A stretch of DNA of 49,091 bases from Nitrospinota bacterium (lineage in GTDB: Bacteria > UBA8248). The stretch is from assembly GCA_026706735.1 (NCBI GenBank), contig JAPOYD010000012.1, positions 1 to 49,091 of the forward strand, written 5' to 3'. Under the pieces are notes generated by a model, which worked only from the letters and a program-made list of their open reading frames with translations, ran no database searches and had not been told where the DNA came from. A program made the position numbers and the translations under genes. Each line of letters begins with the position of its first letter. Position 1 is the first letter of the stretch. Positions 34,257-42,973 of this stretch are shown here, one piece after another.

Positions 34257-34967
34257 ATGCGCTCTCAAGACTTCACTCGCTCGACCGGGCAACGCGTCAT
34301 CGCACAAGACGCCGCCGCATTTATGCAGCGCGTCTACGGTTGGATGACGCTGGGGCTCTTCGTCACGGGCTTTAGCGCCCTCTACGTCGCATCCAGCCCC
34401 GCCGCCATTCAATTCATCTTTGGAAGCTCCATCTCGGTATTTCTGGTTATCGGTGTCCAACTCGCGCTGGTTTTCTCCATCAGGCCGGTGATGCGCAGCA
34501 AGGGCTGGCAAGCAGGTGCGGTTCTGTTCCTGCTCTACAGCGCGACGCTGGGCGTCACCGTTTCCACCCTGCTCCTGCGCTACACGTTCACTTCGGTGGC
34601 CCAGGCGTTTTTCGTCACCGGCGGCGCGTTCGGCGGATTGACCCTCTTCGCCTTCGTGACGAAAAAAGACCTCTCGGGCGTGGGCAATTTCTGCATGGTG
34701 GGACTCATCGGCATCATTCTCGCCAGCGTCGTCAACATATTCGTGGGCAGTTCCGCCGTTCATTTCGCCATCAGCGTTCTGGGTGTTCTCATCTTTGCGG
34801 GTCTGACGGCCTATGACACCCAGAAGATGAAGGAATACGCCTACACCCAGGACACGGACAACGAAACGGGCAGGCGCGCCTCCATCATGGCGGCGCTCGA
34901 GCTCTACCTTGACTTCATCATGATGTTTATCTATCTTACGCAGCTTCTGGGCGCCTCGCGTGAGTGA
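34257..34967 (+). CDS. BAX inhibitor-1/YccA-family membrane protein
   Basis: A 236-residue protein with seven predicted membrane helices (starting about 27, 51, 83, 109, 138, 161 and 205) and the family-typical segments VYGWMTLGLFVTG, GLTAYDTQKMKEY (179-191) and ALELYLDFIMMFIYLTQLLG at the C-terminus. The two aspartates in these last segments match the pH-sensing pair of bacterial BI-1 proteins. In bacteria the family includes YccA, an interactor of the FtsH protease, and BsYetJ-type calcium leak channels; which role applies here is not clear. It has its own candidate promoter and a hairpin downstream. Confidence 0.92.
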   Translation: MRSQDFTRSTGQRVIAQDAAAFMQRVYGWMTLGLFVTGFSALYVASSPAAIQFIFGSSISVFLVIGVQLALVFSIRPVMRSKGWQAGAVLFLLYSATLGVTVSTLLLRYTFTSVAQAFFVTGGAFGGLTLFAFVTKKDLSGVGNFCMVGLIGIILASVVNIFVGSSAVHFAISVLGVLIFAGLTAYDTQKMKEYAYTQDTDNETGRRASIMAALELYLDFIMMFIYLTQLLGASRE

Positions 34968-34987
34968 AGAGAGTGTCTTCATCAAAG

Positions 34988-35009
34988 AGCCGGGGCTTGG
35001 GCCCCGGCT
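34988..35009 (+). terminator. Probable hairpin terminator after the BI-1 gene
   Basis: AGCCGGGGC, loop TTGG and GCCCCGGCT form a perfect 9-bp stem 21 bases past the stop. No T-run follows, so intrinsic termination may be weak. Confidence 0.5.
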
Positions 35010-35124
35010 TCGCTATAATCACAACGAATCGATAGCTGATCTCTTCCAATTTCCCAAAAATGAGTGTTATAATTAGAATTGTGGAAGAAGAAATGCCCAT
35101 TATCGCCCTGGTAGGAGAATAATC

Positions 35125-37695
35125 TTGGGCCTTCGCATCTCCATAGGGGCGATTATCGCCGTTCTGCTCGGCGGGACAGGATATTTCGCCCAGCAATCCC
35201 AATCGACAAAAGAACTGCTGCAAGAACGAGAGATTGAGCTTTCTAAAGAAAAAGAAAGTTCCGCAAAACTCAAGAGCGATATCCAGCGCTTCAAAGGCAT
35301 AGAACAAAAGGTGAAGGGCCTGGAGTCAAGGTTCGCAAACGTAAGCGCCTCCGCAAAGACGCGGATGGAAGAGCTGAGCAATCTCGTCGCCGAGAAAAAC
35401 ACCGCCATCGAGCAGGATAAAGCAAAACTTCTAAGCCTCGCGACCGCTCTCAAGGAAAATCAGACAGCTCTTGAGAACGAGCGCAAGGCGCGCGCCGAAG
35501 CCGAAAAAGCAAATCAACAAAACACCGAACTCGCCGGAAATCAGGCCGCAGAGATAAAGCGTCTCGATACCCAAGCCAAAGAGATGAGCCGGCTCATCAC
35601 CGAGAAAAGCGCCGACATCAAACAGCGAAAAGCCCAAATCAGAAGCCTCAAAGTCACGCTCGACATCATCAATGGCTCCCTCGAAAACGAGCGCAAGGCG
35701 CGCGCCAACGCTGAAAAAGCGAATCAACAAAACATCCAACTCGCCGGGAATCGGGCGGAAGAGATAAAGCGCCTGGATACCCAGGCTGAAAAGATGAGCC
35801 GACTCATCGCCGAGAAAAGCGCCGACATCGAGAAAGGGGCGGTGAAGAATCAAAACCTCGAGCGTACCCTCAAGCAAATCGAGGCTACTCTCGAAAACGA
35901 GCGTAAGGCGCGGGCCGAGGAGATAAAAGGACTCGAGGCCCAAGCCCAAAAGATGAGCAAGCTCGTCGCGGAGAAAAGCGCCGACATCGAACAGGAAAAA
36001 ACAAAGGCCAAAAAACTTGAGCGCACGCTCAAGCAAATCCAGACCACTCTCGATAACGAGCGCAAGATGCGGGCCGAGATGGAAAAATCAAATCGGCAAA
36101 ACGTCCAACTCGCCAGCACCCGCGCCCGGGACACGAAGCGCCTCGAAAAAGTCAGGGAACTTCTCCAGACGCAAGTACGCAGGATGCGCCAACTCATCGC
36201 GATGAAAAGCGCGGACATCGAGCAGGAAAAAGCAAGAACTCAAAAACTCGAACTCGCGCTCAAGCAAATCCAGGCGGCCCTCGATGCTGAGCGCAAGAGG
36301 CGCGCCAAGGCCGAAAAAGCAAGTCAGCAGAGCATCAAACTCGCCAGCGAACGGGCCGCAGAGATAAAGCGTCTCGAAAAAGCCAGAGAGCGTCTCGAGA
36401 CCCAGGTTCGCATAATGCGTCAAATCATAGCGAAGAAGAGCGCCGACATCGAAAAGGAAAAAACAAAAACCCAAAGTCTCGAGCGCGCGCTCAAGCAAAT
36501 CCAGGCGGCCCTCGAAACCGAGCGCAAGATAAGAGTGAAGGTTGAGAAATCAAATAAAGAAACCATCGAACTCGCCCAAAAACGGGCCGCAGAGATAAAA
36601 CGACTGGAACAAGTCAGAAAGATTCTCGAGACCCAGGCCCGAAAGATGGGGCAACTCATCAAAGCCGAGCAGGCAAGAGCGAAGAAACTCAACGTCACCA
36701 GTCAGCGCAAGGCGCCGGCCAAAGCCGAGAAATCAACTGCGCAAAAAACCGAACTCGCACAAAACCGGGCCGCGGAGATGAAGCGCCTCGAGAAAACCAG
36801 GGAAATCCTCAATACCCAGGTTCAGGCGATGAGCCGACTTATAGCGGAGAAAAACTCCACCATCGAAAAGGGAAAAACCAAAACCCAGAACCTCGAACTC
36901 GCGCTCGAACAAACCCGGAAAACTCTCGATATTGAACGCAAGACGCGCACGGAGGCGGAAAAAGCAAAGACCCGAAATGCCGAACTTGCAAGAAAGCGGG
37001 CCGAAGAGCTAAACCGTCTCGGAAAAGCCAGGGAACTCCTCCAGGCGCAGGTTCAAGAAATGAGCCAACTCATCGCGGAGAAAACCTCCGTGGCCGATCT
37101 CATCAGGAACAAGCTGAATCAGACAAATCTGAGCCTGGCTGAAACGATCAAAAAACACACGCTGGCAATCGCACGCTCTAAAGTCCTGGAGAAAAGAGCA
37201 CGCGAAGAAGCCGAACGGGCCAAAAAGCTGGAATCAGACCTGAAGGAGATGGACAGCAAGTTTCAGGAACAATCCATCACGCTGCGAAGAACCAAAGACT
37301 TGCTCCGCGTGACCTTCGTGAACAATCTTTTGTTTGATCTGGGAAGCGCCAGAATCAGGAAAAAGGGAAGCGAGGTGCTTTCAAAAATTGCGGAATTTCT
37401 CGGAAAACAAAAAGACAAAATGATACAGGTAGAAGGACATACGGATAATCGGCCCATCAAAGGCAATCTGCTCAGACGCTATCCCTCGAATTGGGAACTA
37501 TCGTTCGCGCGCGCTATCGCCATCGTCAAGTTCCTGGAATCGAAAAACATATCGCCTGAGCGCATGTCGGCGACCGGCTACTCATTTTATCGCCCGGTGG
37601 CGAACAACGACACCAAAGAGGGCCGCGCCAAAAATCGTCGAACGGAAATACTTCTCAGCAGCCCCCGGGTGCCGGTAGAAGAGGCGGCTCGCTAG
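35125..37695 (+). CDS. Membrane-anchored heptad-repeat coiled-coil protein with C-terminal OmpA/MotB domain
   Basis: An 856-residue protein from a TTG at 35125 with AGGAG eight bases upstream. Residues 5-22 form a single membrane anchor. From about 27 to 725 the chain is an uninterrupted coiled coil of tandem repeats recognisable by LENERKARAEAEK and RLIAEKSADIE; repeat starts are at residues 116, 186, 256, 309, 386, 463 and 601. The C-terminal 125 residues are an OmpA/MotB peptidoglycan-binding domain (LLFDLGSARI, VEGHTDNRPI, NWELSFARAIAIVKFL, NRRTEILL). It should span the periplasm between inner membrane and cell wall. The exact role is unknown; related layouts occur in MotB-like and cell-envelope spacer proteins. 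Transcription may start at TATAAT 35068-35073. Confidence 0.88.
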   Translation: MGLRISIGAIIAVLLGGTGYFAQQSQSTKELLQEREIELSKEKESSAKLKSDIQRFKGIEQKVKGLESRFANVSASAKTRMEELSNLVAEKNTAIEQDKAKLLSLATALKENQTALENERKARAEAEKANQQNTELAGNQAAEIKRLDTQAKEMSRLITEKSADIKQRKAQIRSLKVTLDIINGSLENERKARANAEKANQQNIQLAGNRAEEIKRLDTQAEKMSRLIAEKSADIEKGAVKNQNLERTLKQIEATLENERKARAEEIKGLEAQAQKMSKLVAEKSADIEQEKTKAKKLERTLKQIQTTLDNERKMRAEMEKSNRQNVQLASTRARDTKRLEKVRELLQTQVRRMRQLIAMKSADIEQEKARTQKLELALKQIQAALDAERKRRAKAEKASQQSIKLASERAAEIKRLEKARERLETQVRIMRQIIAKKSADIEKEKTKTQSLERALKQIQAALETERKIRVKVEKSNKETIELAQKRAAEIKRLEQVRKILETQARKMGQLIKAEQARAKKLNVTSQRKAPAKAEKSTAQKTELAQNRAAEMKRLEKTREILNTQVQAMSRLIAEKNSTIEKGKTKTQNLELALEQTRKTLDIERKTRTEAEKAKTRNAELARKRAEELNRLGKARELLQAQVQEMSQLIAEKTSVADLIRNKLNQTNLSLAETIKKHTLAIARSKVLEKRAREEAERAKKLESDLKEMDSKFQEQSITLRRTKDLLRVTFVNNLLFDLGSARIRKKGSEVLSKIAEFLGKQKDKMIQVEGHTDNRPIKGNLLRRYPSNWELSFARAIAIVKFLESKNISPERMSATGYSFYRPVANNDTKEGRAKNRRTEILLSSPRVPVEEAAR
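35470..36970 (+). repeat. Tandem coding repeats of 210 and 231 bp
   Basis: Within the coiled-coil gene, units start at 35470, 35680, 35890, 36049, 36280, 36511 and, after a degraded unit, 36925. Spacings of 210, 210, 159, 231 and 231 bases equal 70, 70, 53, 77 and 77 residues; 70 and 77 are 10 and 11 heptads. The 53-residue unit has lost 17 residues. Confidence 0.85.
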
Positions 37696-37715
37696 CATTT
37701 CCCGGGGATAGGTGG

Positions 37716-38969
37716 CTAAATTTTGAGGGCCGCCTCGATTTCGGGTCCGAGTTGCCGCTCCGCGATCACGGCGCCTGTCAGTCGGTCTTCCTGAAACACT
37801 TCATTGGCCACGCGCTGAATATCCTGCTCGCCCACGGCGTCGATATCCGCCAACTCTTCCTCCACAGGATAAATTTTGCCTTTGAGCATGAGGTTCGAAC
37901 CGTTTCGCCCCGCATGGTATTGTGAACTCTCGTGTATCTGGAGATTGCCCTTGATGTAGCGCTTCGCTTCCGCCAGTTCCTCTCTCGTTACGGGTTCGGT
38001 CTTGAACTTTCCTGTTTCGGAGAGCATCACCTCGGTCGCTTCCACCGCCTTTTCAAGCGCCACGCCCGCTTTCAGTTCAATCATCCCGGTATCGGTATAA
38101 CGGTGCGGTGCGGCGCCCACACTGTAAGCAAGACCCCGCTTTTCGCGCACTTCGGTGAACAATCTGCTGCTCATCTTGCCGCCCAGTATGTTGCACATCA
38201 CACGAAGGGGGGCGGCGTCCTCGTGATTCAGACCGAAGGCGCGAAACCCGAGCGCGAGATTCACCTGATCCGTCTGGCGGGCCTGATCCACAATTTTGGC
38301 TTTGCTTTCCCCGGGCAGATCTGGGGACAGAGGCTTCTCCTCGCTGCCGGTCCGCTCCCCGAAGTGTCGTTCGGACAACTCCATTACCTCTTCGTGTTTC
38401 ACGCCGCCCGCCACGGAGACTACCGTGTTGCCCGGGGTGTACCATTTTTCTATCAGCTCGCGCATATGCTCGGGTTCTATTGCATTGATGGTCTCCCGGT
38501 TGCCGATGACGCCCATTTGCAGGTTGTAGACGGTGGTCTCCAGCATATCCGACACCCAGATACGCGGCATGTCCTCATACATCTTCAACTCTTCGAGGAT
38601 GACCATCCGCTCCCGGTCCCACTCGTCCTTGTCCAGCAGGCAGTTGTTCACCGCATCCGCATAGACTTCCAGAACCGTGGCGAACGCTTCGGCCGGCGCC
38701 GTGAAGTGATAACAAGTGCGCTCGGGCGCCGTATTCGCGTTGATGGACGCGCCGTTTCCTTCCATCTCACGCGCGATGTCGAGCGTCGTTCTCGAAGGCG
38801 TCCCCTTGAAGACCATGTGCTCCAGCGCATGGGAAACGCCCACTACTTCATCGCGTTCATGCCTGCCGCCACAACCAAAATAAATATGAAACGCCACGGC
38901 CGCCGATTCCGCGCGTTCCGCCGTCACCACGCGAACCCCGTTGGAAAGTTTATCCTCGACTATCTTCAT
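37716..38969 (-). CDS. M16-family zinc metallopeptidase (processing-peptidase-like)
   Basis: A 417-residue protein with the inverted zinc motif H47-x-x-E50-H51 (SHALEHMVFKGT) and the downstream glutamate E126/E127 (MVILEELKMYED), so it should be catalytically active. The C-terminal half has the typical inactive M16 domain with RGLAYSVGAAPHRYTDTGM. Size and sequence resemble the bacterial PqqL/MPP-beta-like single-unit peptidases. No signal peptide is visible. It ends tail to tail with the OmpA-domain gene, and tRNA-Leu lies upstream on the same strand. Substrates are unknown. Confidence 0.93.
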   Translation of the reverse strand: MKIVEDKLSNGVRVVTAERAESAAVAFHIYFGCGGRHERDEVVGVSHALEHMVFKGTPSRTTLDIAREMEGNGASINANTAPERTCYHFTAPAEAFATVLEVYADAVNNCLLDKDEWDRERMVILEELKMYEDMPRIWVSDMLETTVYNLQMGVIGNRETINAIEPEHMRELIEKWYTPGNTVVSVAGGVKHEEVMELSERHFGERTGSEEKPLSPDLPGESKAKIVDQARQTDQVNLALGFRAFGLNHEDAAPLRVMCNILGGKMSSRLFTEVREKRGLAYSVGAAPHRYTDTGMIELKAGVALEKAVEATEVMLSETGKFKTEPVTREELAEAKRYIKGNLQIHESSQYHAGRNGSNLMLKGKIYPVEEELADIDAVGEQDIQRVANEVFQEDRLTGAVIAERQLGPEIEAALKI

Positions 38970-39025
38970 GGAGCCTCCGGGACAGGAAAAAGGCGGACTT
39001 TACCCCAAGCGATTTCATTTTTTAT

Positions 39026-39112
39026 TGGTGCCGGAGAGAGGACTTGAACCTCCACGGGCCGAAGCCCACTAGAACCTGAATCTAGCGCGTCTACCAGTTC
39101 CGCCACTCCGGC
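39026..39112 (-). tRNA. tRNA-Leu (anticodon CAG)
   Basis: Read on the minus strand, the acceptor GCCGGAG (39112-39106) pairs with CTCCGGC (39036-39030), followed by A73 and an encoded CCA (39028-39026). The anticodon stem CTAGA/TCTAG encloses TTCAGGT with anticodon CAG (39078-39076). A long variable arm (TGGGCTTCGGCCC) marks a class II tRNA, and the T arm contains GGTTCAAGTCC. The D loop contains the TGGTAGACGC expected in tRNA-Leu. A near-consensus promoter precedes it. Confidence 0.97.
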
Positions 39113-39132
39113 GAGAAGATTGGTAGTCATTC

Positions 39133-39161
39133 CCTATATCGGGGGGCGAATGCGTTGTCAA
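39133..39161 (-). promoter_or_regulatory. Promoter of tRNA-Leu
   Basis: On the minus strand a perfect TTGACA (39156-39161), a 17-base spacer and TATAGG (39133-39138). The spacer is GC-rich (GCCCCCCGA next to the -10), reminiscent of a stringent discriminator context. The mature tRNA begins about 20 bases downstream of the -10 box. Confidence 0.75.
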
Positions 39162-39256
39162 GGATTCGAGTCGATGAATAAAACTATCTCGTCATTTGAT
39201 ATAGTTCGAGGAAGGCAAGACAACTTCGAACCTAAATCCGACAAACCAGGGGAAAG

Positions 39257-39496
39257 ATGCCCAAAATCACGCTCTATACGCGAAGCGAGTGTCATCTATG
39301 CGATGAGGCGAAAACAACGATGATGCGGCACTTTCCGAATCTCGCGATCGATGAGGTCGACGTGGATACGGATCCCGAACTAACCCGCCAGTACGGCGAG
39401 GAGGTGCCCGTCGGTTATCTGGGGGAAACTAAGGTTTTCAAATACCACTTAGACGTCAAGCGATTGCGCCGCCTGCTCGATGAGACAGAACATTAG
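39257..39496 (+). CDS. Glutaredoxin-like (DUF836/thioredoxin-fold) protein
   Basis: A 79-residue thioredoxin-fold protein with the redox motif C12-H-L-C15 directly after the first strand (MPKITLYTRSECHLCDEA). The cis-proline region is EEVPVGYL (48-55). Length and sequence fit the small DUF836/YjhA-like glutaredoxins, which reduce disulfides or bind ligands; partner proteins are unknown. GGGGAAAG lies upstream of the ATG. The exporter gene follows after two bases, so both are co-translated. Confidence 0.88.
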   Translation: MPKITLYTRSECHLCDEAKTTMMRHFPNLAIDEVDVDTDPELTRQYGEEVPVGYLGETKVFKYHLDVKRLRRLLDETEH

Positions 39497-39498
39497 GC

Positions 39499-40125
39499 AT
39501 GAACCTCCTCGCATTTTATGGATTCATCACCGTCATCTCGCTTAGCGGCGTCATGTCGCCGGGGCCCCTCACGGCATTCCTCATCGCGCGCGGCAGGCAA
39601 AGCCCGTGGGCCGGAATCTGGGTCACTATCGGACACGCTCTGGCTGAAGTTCCCCTCATCATCGCCTTATATGCCGGGCTACAGCCTTTCTTTGAAATTC
39701 AGGGAATCCGCGAGGGCGTCTCCTTGCTAGGCGGTGGTGTCCTCATCTATCTGGGAAGCGGCGTATTCAAGAATTTCCGGGCATCCGCCCCCGAGGGAAA
39801 TGGCGTTCTTGAGTGCAACTCCCTCGCCGGCGGCGTCTTGCTTACGGTTCTGAATCCCTACTGGATTTTATGGTGGCTCACCATTGGCGCCAGCCTCATC
39901 TCACGAACGAGCGAATTCGGATGGTTTGCCGGTTTGGCGGGAATGATTTTCGTTCACCTGCTGGCGGACGGCGTGTGGGCCGTTTTCATCACGTGGTCAT
40001 CGAACCAGGGGAGCCGCGTCATCGGCGAAACCGGGTGGATGAGAATCGAACAAGGCTGTGCGTGGGTGATGCTGGGCTTCGGGGTTTTCTTCATCTACGA
40101 CGGTCTGGTGGGACTTGTGGCCTAG
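39499..40125 (+). CDS. LysE/RhtB-family transporter
   Basis: A 208-residue integral membrane protein with about six predicted helices. It shows the family N-terminus (FITVISLSGVMSPGPLTAFLIARG) with the conserved PGP, and LLTVLNPYWILWW in place of the usual NPKA(W) element. LysE/RhtB proteins export amino acids or related compounds. It overlaps ribF by four bases tail to tail, and follows the glutaredoxin-like gene by two bases. The substrate cannot be predicted. Confidence 0.9.
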   Translation: MNLLAFYGFITVISLSGVMSPGPLTAFLIARGRQSPWAGIWVTIGHALAEVPLIIALYAGLQPFFEIQGIREGVSLLGGGVLIYLGSGVFKNFRASAPEGNGVLECNSLAGGVLLTVLNPYWILWWLTIGASLISRTSEFGWFAGLAGMIFVHLLADGVWAVFITWSSNQGSRVIGETGWMRIEQGCAWVMLGFGVFFIYDGLVGLVA

Positions 40126-41054
40126 ACATTCAATTTTTTCCGCCCGTTTTCGATATCGACATGTATTTGCCGCACGAGTTCCTGGGGACCTGAGAACTTC
40201 TTCTCCTCGCGCAGGCGGGAGACGAATTCCACTCGAATGGATTTCCCATAAAGATCCCCTTCCCAATCCAATAAGTGGGTTTCGAGAGTTACTTGCTTTT
40301 TATCGAACGTGGGACGATTCCCGATGTTCGTCACGGCGGGATGTCGGAGGCCCTCTCTCCCATCAATCTGCACCCGGCAGGCGTACACCCCGTTTTCGGG
40401 AATCAGGATGGACGGATAATCCACGTTGGCCGTCGGTATACCGATTTGCCGGCCCCGCCCATCACCGTGAATCACTTCTCCCTCGATGAGGTGGTGCTGC
40501 CCCAGCAAACGTGCGGCCTCCTCCACCGCCCCGCCCAGCAACAGCTTTCGTATTTCCGTGCTGCTGACCCGCCTTCCCTCGAACATATAAGGGTCCAGCA
40601 CGTGCGTTTCGAACCCGGCGCTCGCCCCCTCTTCCTGCAAGAGTTCGACGTTTCCCGCACGCCCTTTCCCAAAACGGAAGTTGAAACCGATCACCACCAA
40701 CGAGGCTTTCAGGCCTTCGCCGATAATCTGCCGCACGAAATCCCTGGCCACGGTTTGCGCCAGAGTGGGCGTGAATTTCTCAATCACCACGGCGTCGATA
40801 TTCTGGGTTTCCAGGCGGGCCAGCTTCTCTTCGAGGGTCGTCATCAGGGGGGGACGTCTTTCAGGAGCAACCACGGAGAGAGGGTGCGGCTCGAACGTCA
40901 ATATGACGCTCCGGCCTCCGCGCCGGACGGCCTCTTCTTTGATGAATCGGCAAATCTCTCTATGAGCGAGATGAACGCCGTCAAAATTCCCGATGCTCAA
41001 TACCGAGGGAGAATCCTCAGGATCATAGGCGTCTACTCCCTCAAAAACTTCCAC
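40122..41054 (-). CDS. ribF: Bifunctional riboflavin kinase/FAD synthetase
   Basis: A 310-residue protein of the usual RibF length. It starts at a GTG with GAGGTGAG seven bases upstream. The N-terminal adenylyltransferase domain shows SIGNFDGVHLAHREI (20-34) with the H28/H31 nucleotidyl-transfer motif, and ISSTEIRKLLL-like SSTEIRKLLLGG follows. The C-terminal riboflavin kinase domain contains GRQIGIPTANVDYP, the flavokinase PTAN motif. It converts riboflavin to FMN and FAD in the cytoplasm, serving flavoenzymes such as the luciferase-like enzyme encoded nearby. Confidence 0.95.
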   Translation of the reverse strand: MEVFEGVDAYDPEDSPSVLSIGNFDGVHLAHREICRFIKEEAVRRGGRSVILTFEPHPLSVVAPERRPPLMTTLEEKLARLETQNIDAVVIEKFTPTLAQTVARDFVRQIIGEGLKASLVVIGFNFRFGKGRAGNVELLQEEGASAGFETHVLDPYMFEGRRVSSTEIRKLLLGGAVEEAARLLGQHHLIEGEVIHGDGRGRQIGIPTANVDYPSILIPENGVYACRVQIDGREGLRHPAVTNIGNRPTFDKKQVTLETHLLDWEGDLYGKSIRVEFVSRLREEKKFSGPQELVRQIHVDIENGRKKLNV

Positions 41055-41353
41055 CGTTCGCTCACCTCAAAAGAATCGCGCCTTGCGAAAAGCAACTACG
41101 AACCAAAGGTTTCTTCCGAAAATCTTTCTAGCAGAGCGTCACGCACTTGCGCAAGAAAAGAAAGGGCAACGCTCTATCTCCCACATTTACAAAGAGTAAA
41201 CGATGACAAAACAAAAACTCATTTCCCTTTTCGCCCCGATGCGAGTAGTATATTCTCAAGAAGCCGAAAAACTGGACCGGGAGAATAAGGTGTAGATTCA
41301 CGGTACAAGCGACCTACGATCAACGCCGCCAGTAACGTGGAGCAAGGTTTTTC
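41055..41353. other. Intergenic region between ribF and the TolC-like gene
   Basis: About 300 bases without a supported gene. A TATATT box at 41249-41254 points towards the TolC-like gene, but no convincing -35 box accompanies it. No repeat or terminator is seen. Confidence 0.5.
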
Positions 41354-42973
41354 ATGAGACCGCCCAAATTATTTTCTTTCCGCATCATTGCGCCTTTAAT
41401 TCTCATTTCTTTATTCGCACCCCCTCTCCCCGACACGGCCTCAGCCGCAAAATCCACCATGTCTACAGAAACGTCCTTCGAGCGTCCGCGCAGCAACGTG
41501 GCGCCGCCAAATATAAGAGGCCCTCGCCTCGCGCTATCCATGCGAGAAGCCGTGAGCATCGCCCTCGCGCGTAATTTCGACATCACCATTGCCGGGTTCG
41601 ACCCCCACATCGCAGAAAGCAGCGTCGTCCGGGAACGCTCCGCCTTCGATCCCCAGGCCTTTGTGGACACGAGTATCAGCAAATCCAAGCTCGGTTCTAC
41701 GAACAGCGCATTTAACGTAACCGGGGGAATACGAGAAACCGATTCCCTGGGTATCGCGGCCGGCATCCGCCAAAGGCTCATCACAGGAGCCGAGTATTCA
41801 CTTATACTGCGAAACATCCGGGAATCGACGAATTCTCCACAAAACGTATTCGATCCGAGTTATCAAACCAGCCTTACTTTCACCATCGAACAGCCTTTGT
41901 TCAAAAATTTCGGCATCGATATCAACCAAGCCAGAATCAGAGTGGCCATGGCCACCAAGGAACAAACGCTTCATGATTATCGAAGCCAGGTCATCCAGAC
42001 GGTAGACGCCGTTCAGCAAGCCTATTGGAATCTCGTCTTCTCCATCGAAAACCTCCAGTTCAGGAGAAAATCGCTCGATCTGGCAAAGGACCTCTTGCGC
42101 AGGAACAAGATTCAAGTCGAAGTCGGCACGCTCGCCCCGATAGAAATTACGGAGGCGGAAGCAACCGTCGCCTCCCGGGAAGAAGCTCTTCTCGTGGCGG
42201 AGCGCGAAGTCAAGGACAGGGAAGACTCCCTGAAGATGCTGCTGAACGTTGCGGAAAAGCCCTCTTCCTGGGGCATCAGCATTCTGCCGAGAGACAAGCC
42301 GACGTTCAGAAACATACGAGTGGATGAGATGCAACTCACGCTCGACGCCTTGCGCAAGCACGCGGCGCTGGAGAATGCGCGCCTAGAAATCGACAAAAGA
42401 CAAATCGATATGAAAGTAGCGAAACAAAACCTGCTGCCCGAATTCAACTTGAACGCATCGGCATCCAACAACGCTCTAGCGGAAAGCGAAGGGAGAGCCT
42501 TCGAGGAGCAATTCAAAAACGAAAGATACTCATTCTCCGGTGGCGTCTCGTTCCGTATGCCCATCGGAAACAGGCAAGCGAATGCGGACTACCGCCAGGC
42601 GCAACTCAGGCACGCCAAAACGGTGGCCACCTACCACCAAACGCAGCAAGCCATCATGGAGGAAGTCCGGCGCAACGCGCGCAGAGTTCGCGTAAACGTA
42701 AAAAGGATCGAGGCGACGCGCGTCGCGAGAAGGCTGGCGGAAGAGCGCCTTGATGCCCAGGAGAAAAAATTCAAGGTCGGACTCTCGACGAGCAGAGACA
42801 TTCTCGAAGACCAGGAAAGGCTCGCCAACTCCCTGACGCAGGAAACCCGGGCGCTCATCGACTATCACAAATCTCTCGCCTCATTGGATAGGGCGACGCA
42901 CTCCACACTCGAGCGGTTCCAGATCGAAATGTTCTATCCCGGCGAGGCCAAGGCGAAAACAACTACAAAATGA
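41354..42973 (+). CDS. TolC-family outer-membrane channel protein
   Basis: A 539-residue protein. The first about 35 residues are a Sec signal peptide (basic start, hydrophobic core IIAPLILISLFA, cleavage near ASA-AKS). Two outer-membrane-efflux-protein repeats follow, each with long helices (for example TVDAVQQAYWNLVFSIENLQFRRKSLDLAKDLL and ARRLAEERLDAQEKKFKVGLSTSRDILEDQERLANS). TolC-like trimers form exit ducts for efflux pumps or type I secretion. No membrane-fusion protein or inner-membrane pump is encoded adjacent. The gene overlaps ruvX by four bases, an unusual coupling. Confidence 0.92.
   Translation: MRPPKLFSFRIIAPLILISLFAPPLPDTASAAKSTMSTETSFERPRSNVAPPNIRGPRLALSMREAVSIALARNFDITIAGFDPHIAESSVVRERSAFDPQAFVDTSISKSKLGSTNSAFNVTGGIRETDSLGIAAGIRQRLITGAEYSLILRNIRESTNSPQNVFDPSYQTSLTFTIEQPLFKNFGIDINQARIRVAMATKEQTLHDYRSQVIQTVDAVQQAYWNLVFSIENLQFRRKSLDLAKDLLRRNKIQVEVGTLAPIEITEAEATVASREEALLVAEREVKDREDSLKMLLNVAEKPSSWGISILPRDKPTFRNIRVDEMQLTLDALRKHAALENARLEIDKRQIDMKVAKQNLLPEFNLNASASNNALAESEGRAFEEQFKNERYSFSGGVSFRMPIGNRQANADYRQAQLRHAKTVATYHQTQQAIMEEVRRNARRVRVNVKRIEATRVARRLAEERLDAQEKKFKVGLSTSRDILEDQERLANSLTQETRALIDYHKSLASLDRATHSTLERFQIEMFYPGEAKAKTTTK

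Noticed and set aside
35470-36970. CRISPR-like array
   Set aside because: The regular repeats are 210-231 bases long, encode heptad coiled coil in one continuous frame and have no unique spacers.
39156-39161. tRNA-Sec or other RNA genes near the selenoproteins
   Set aside because: The only tRNA recognised in the window is tRNA-Leu(CAG). No tRNA-Sec, selA, selB or selD was found, so these must be elsewhere in the genome if recoding occurs.
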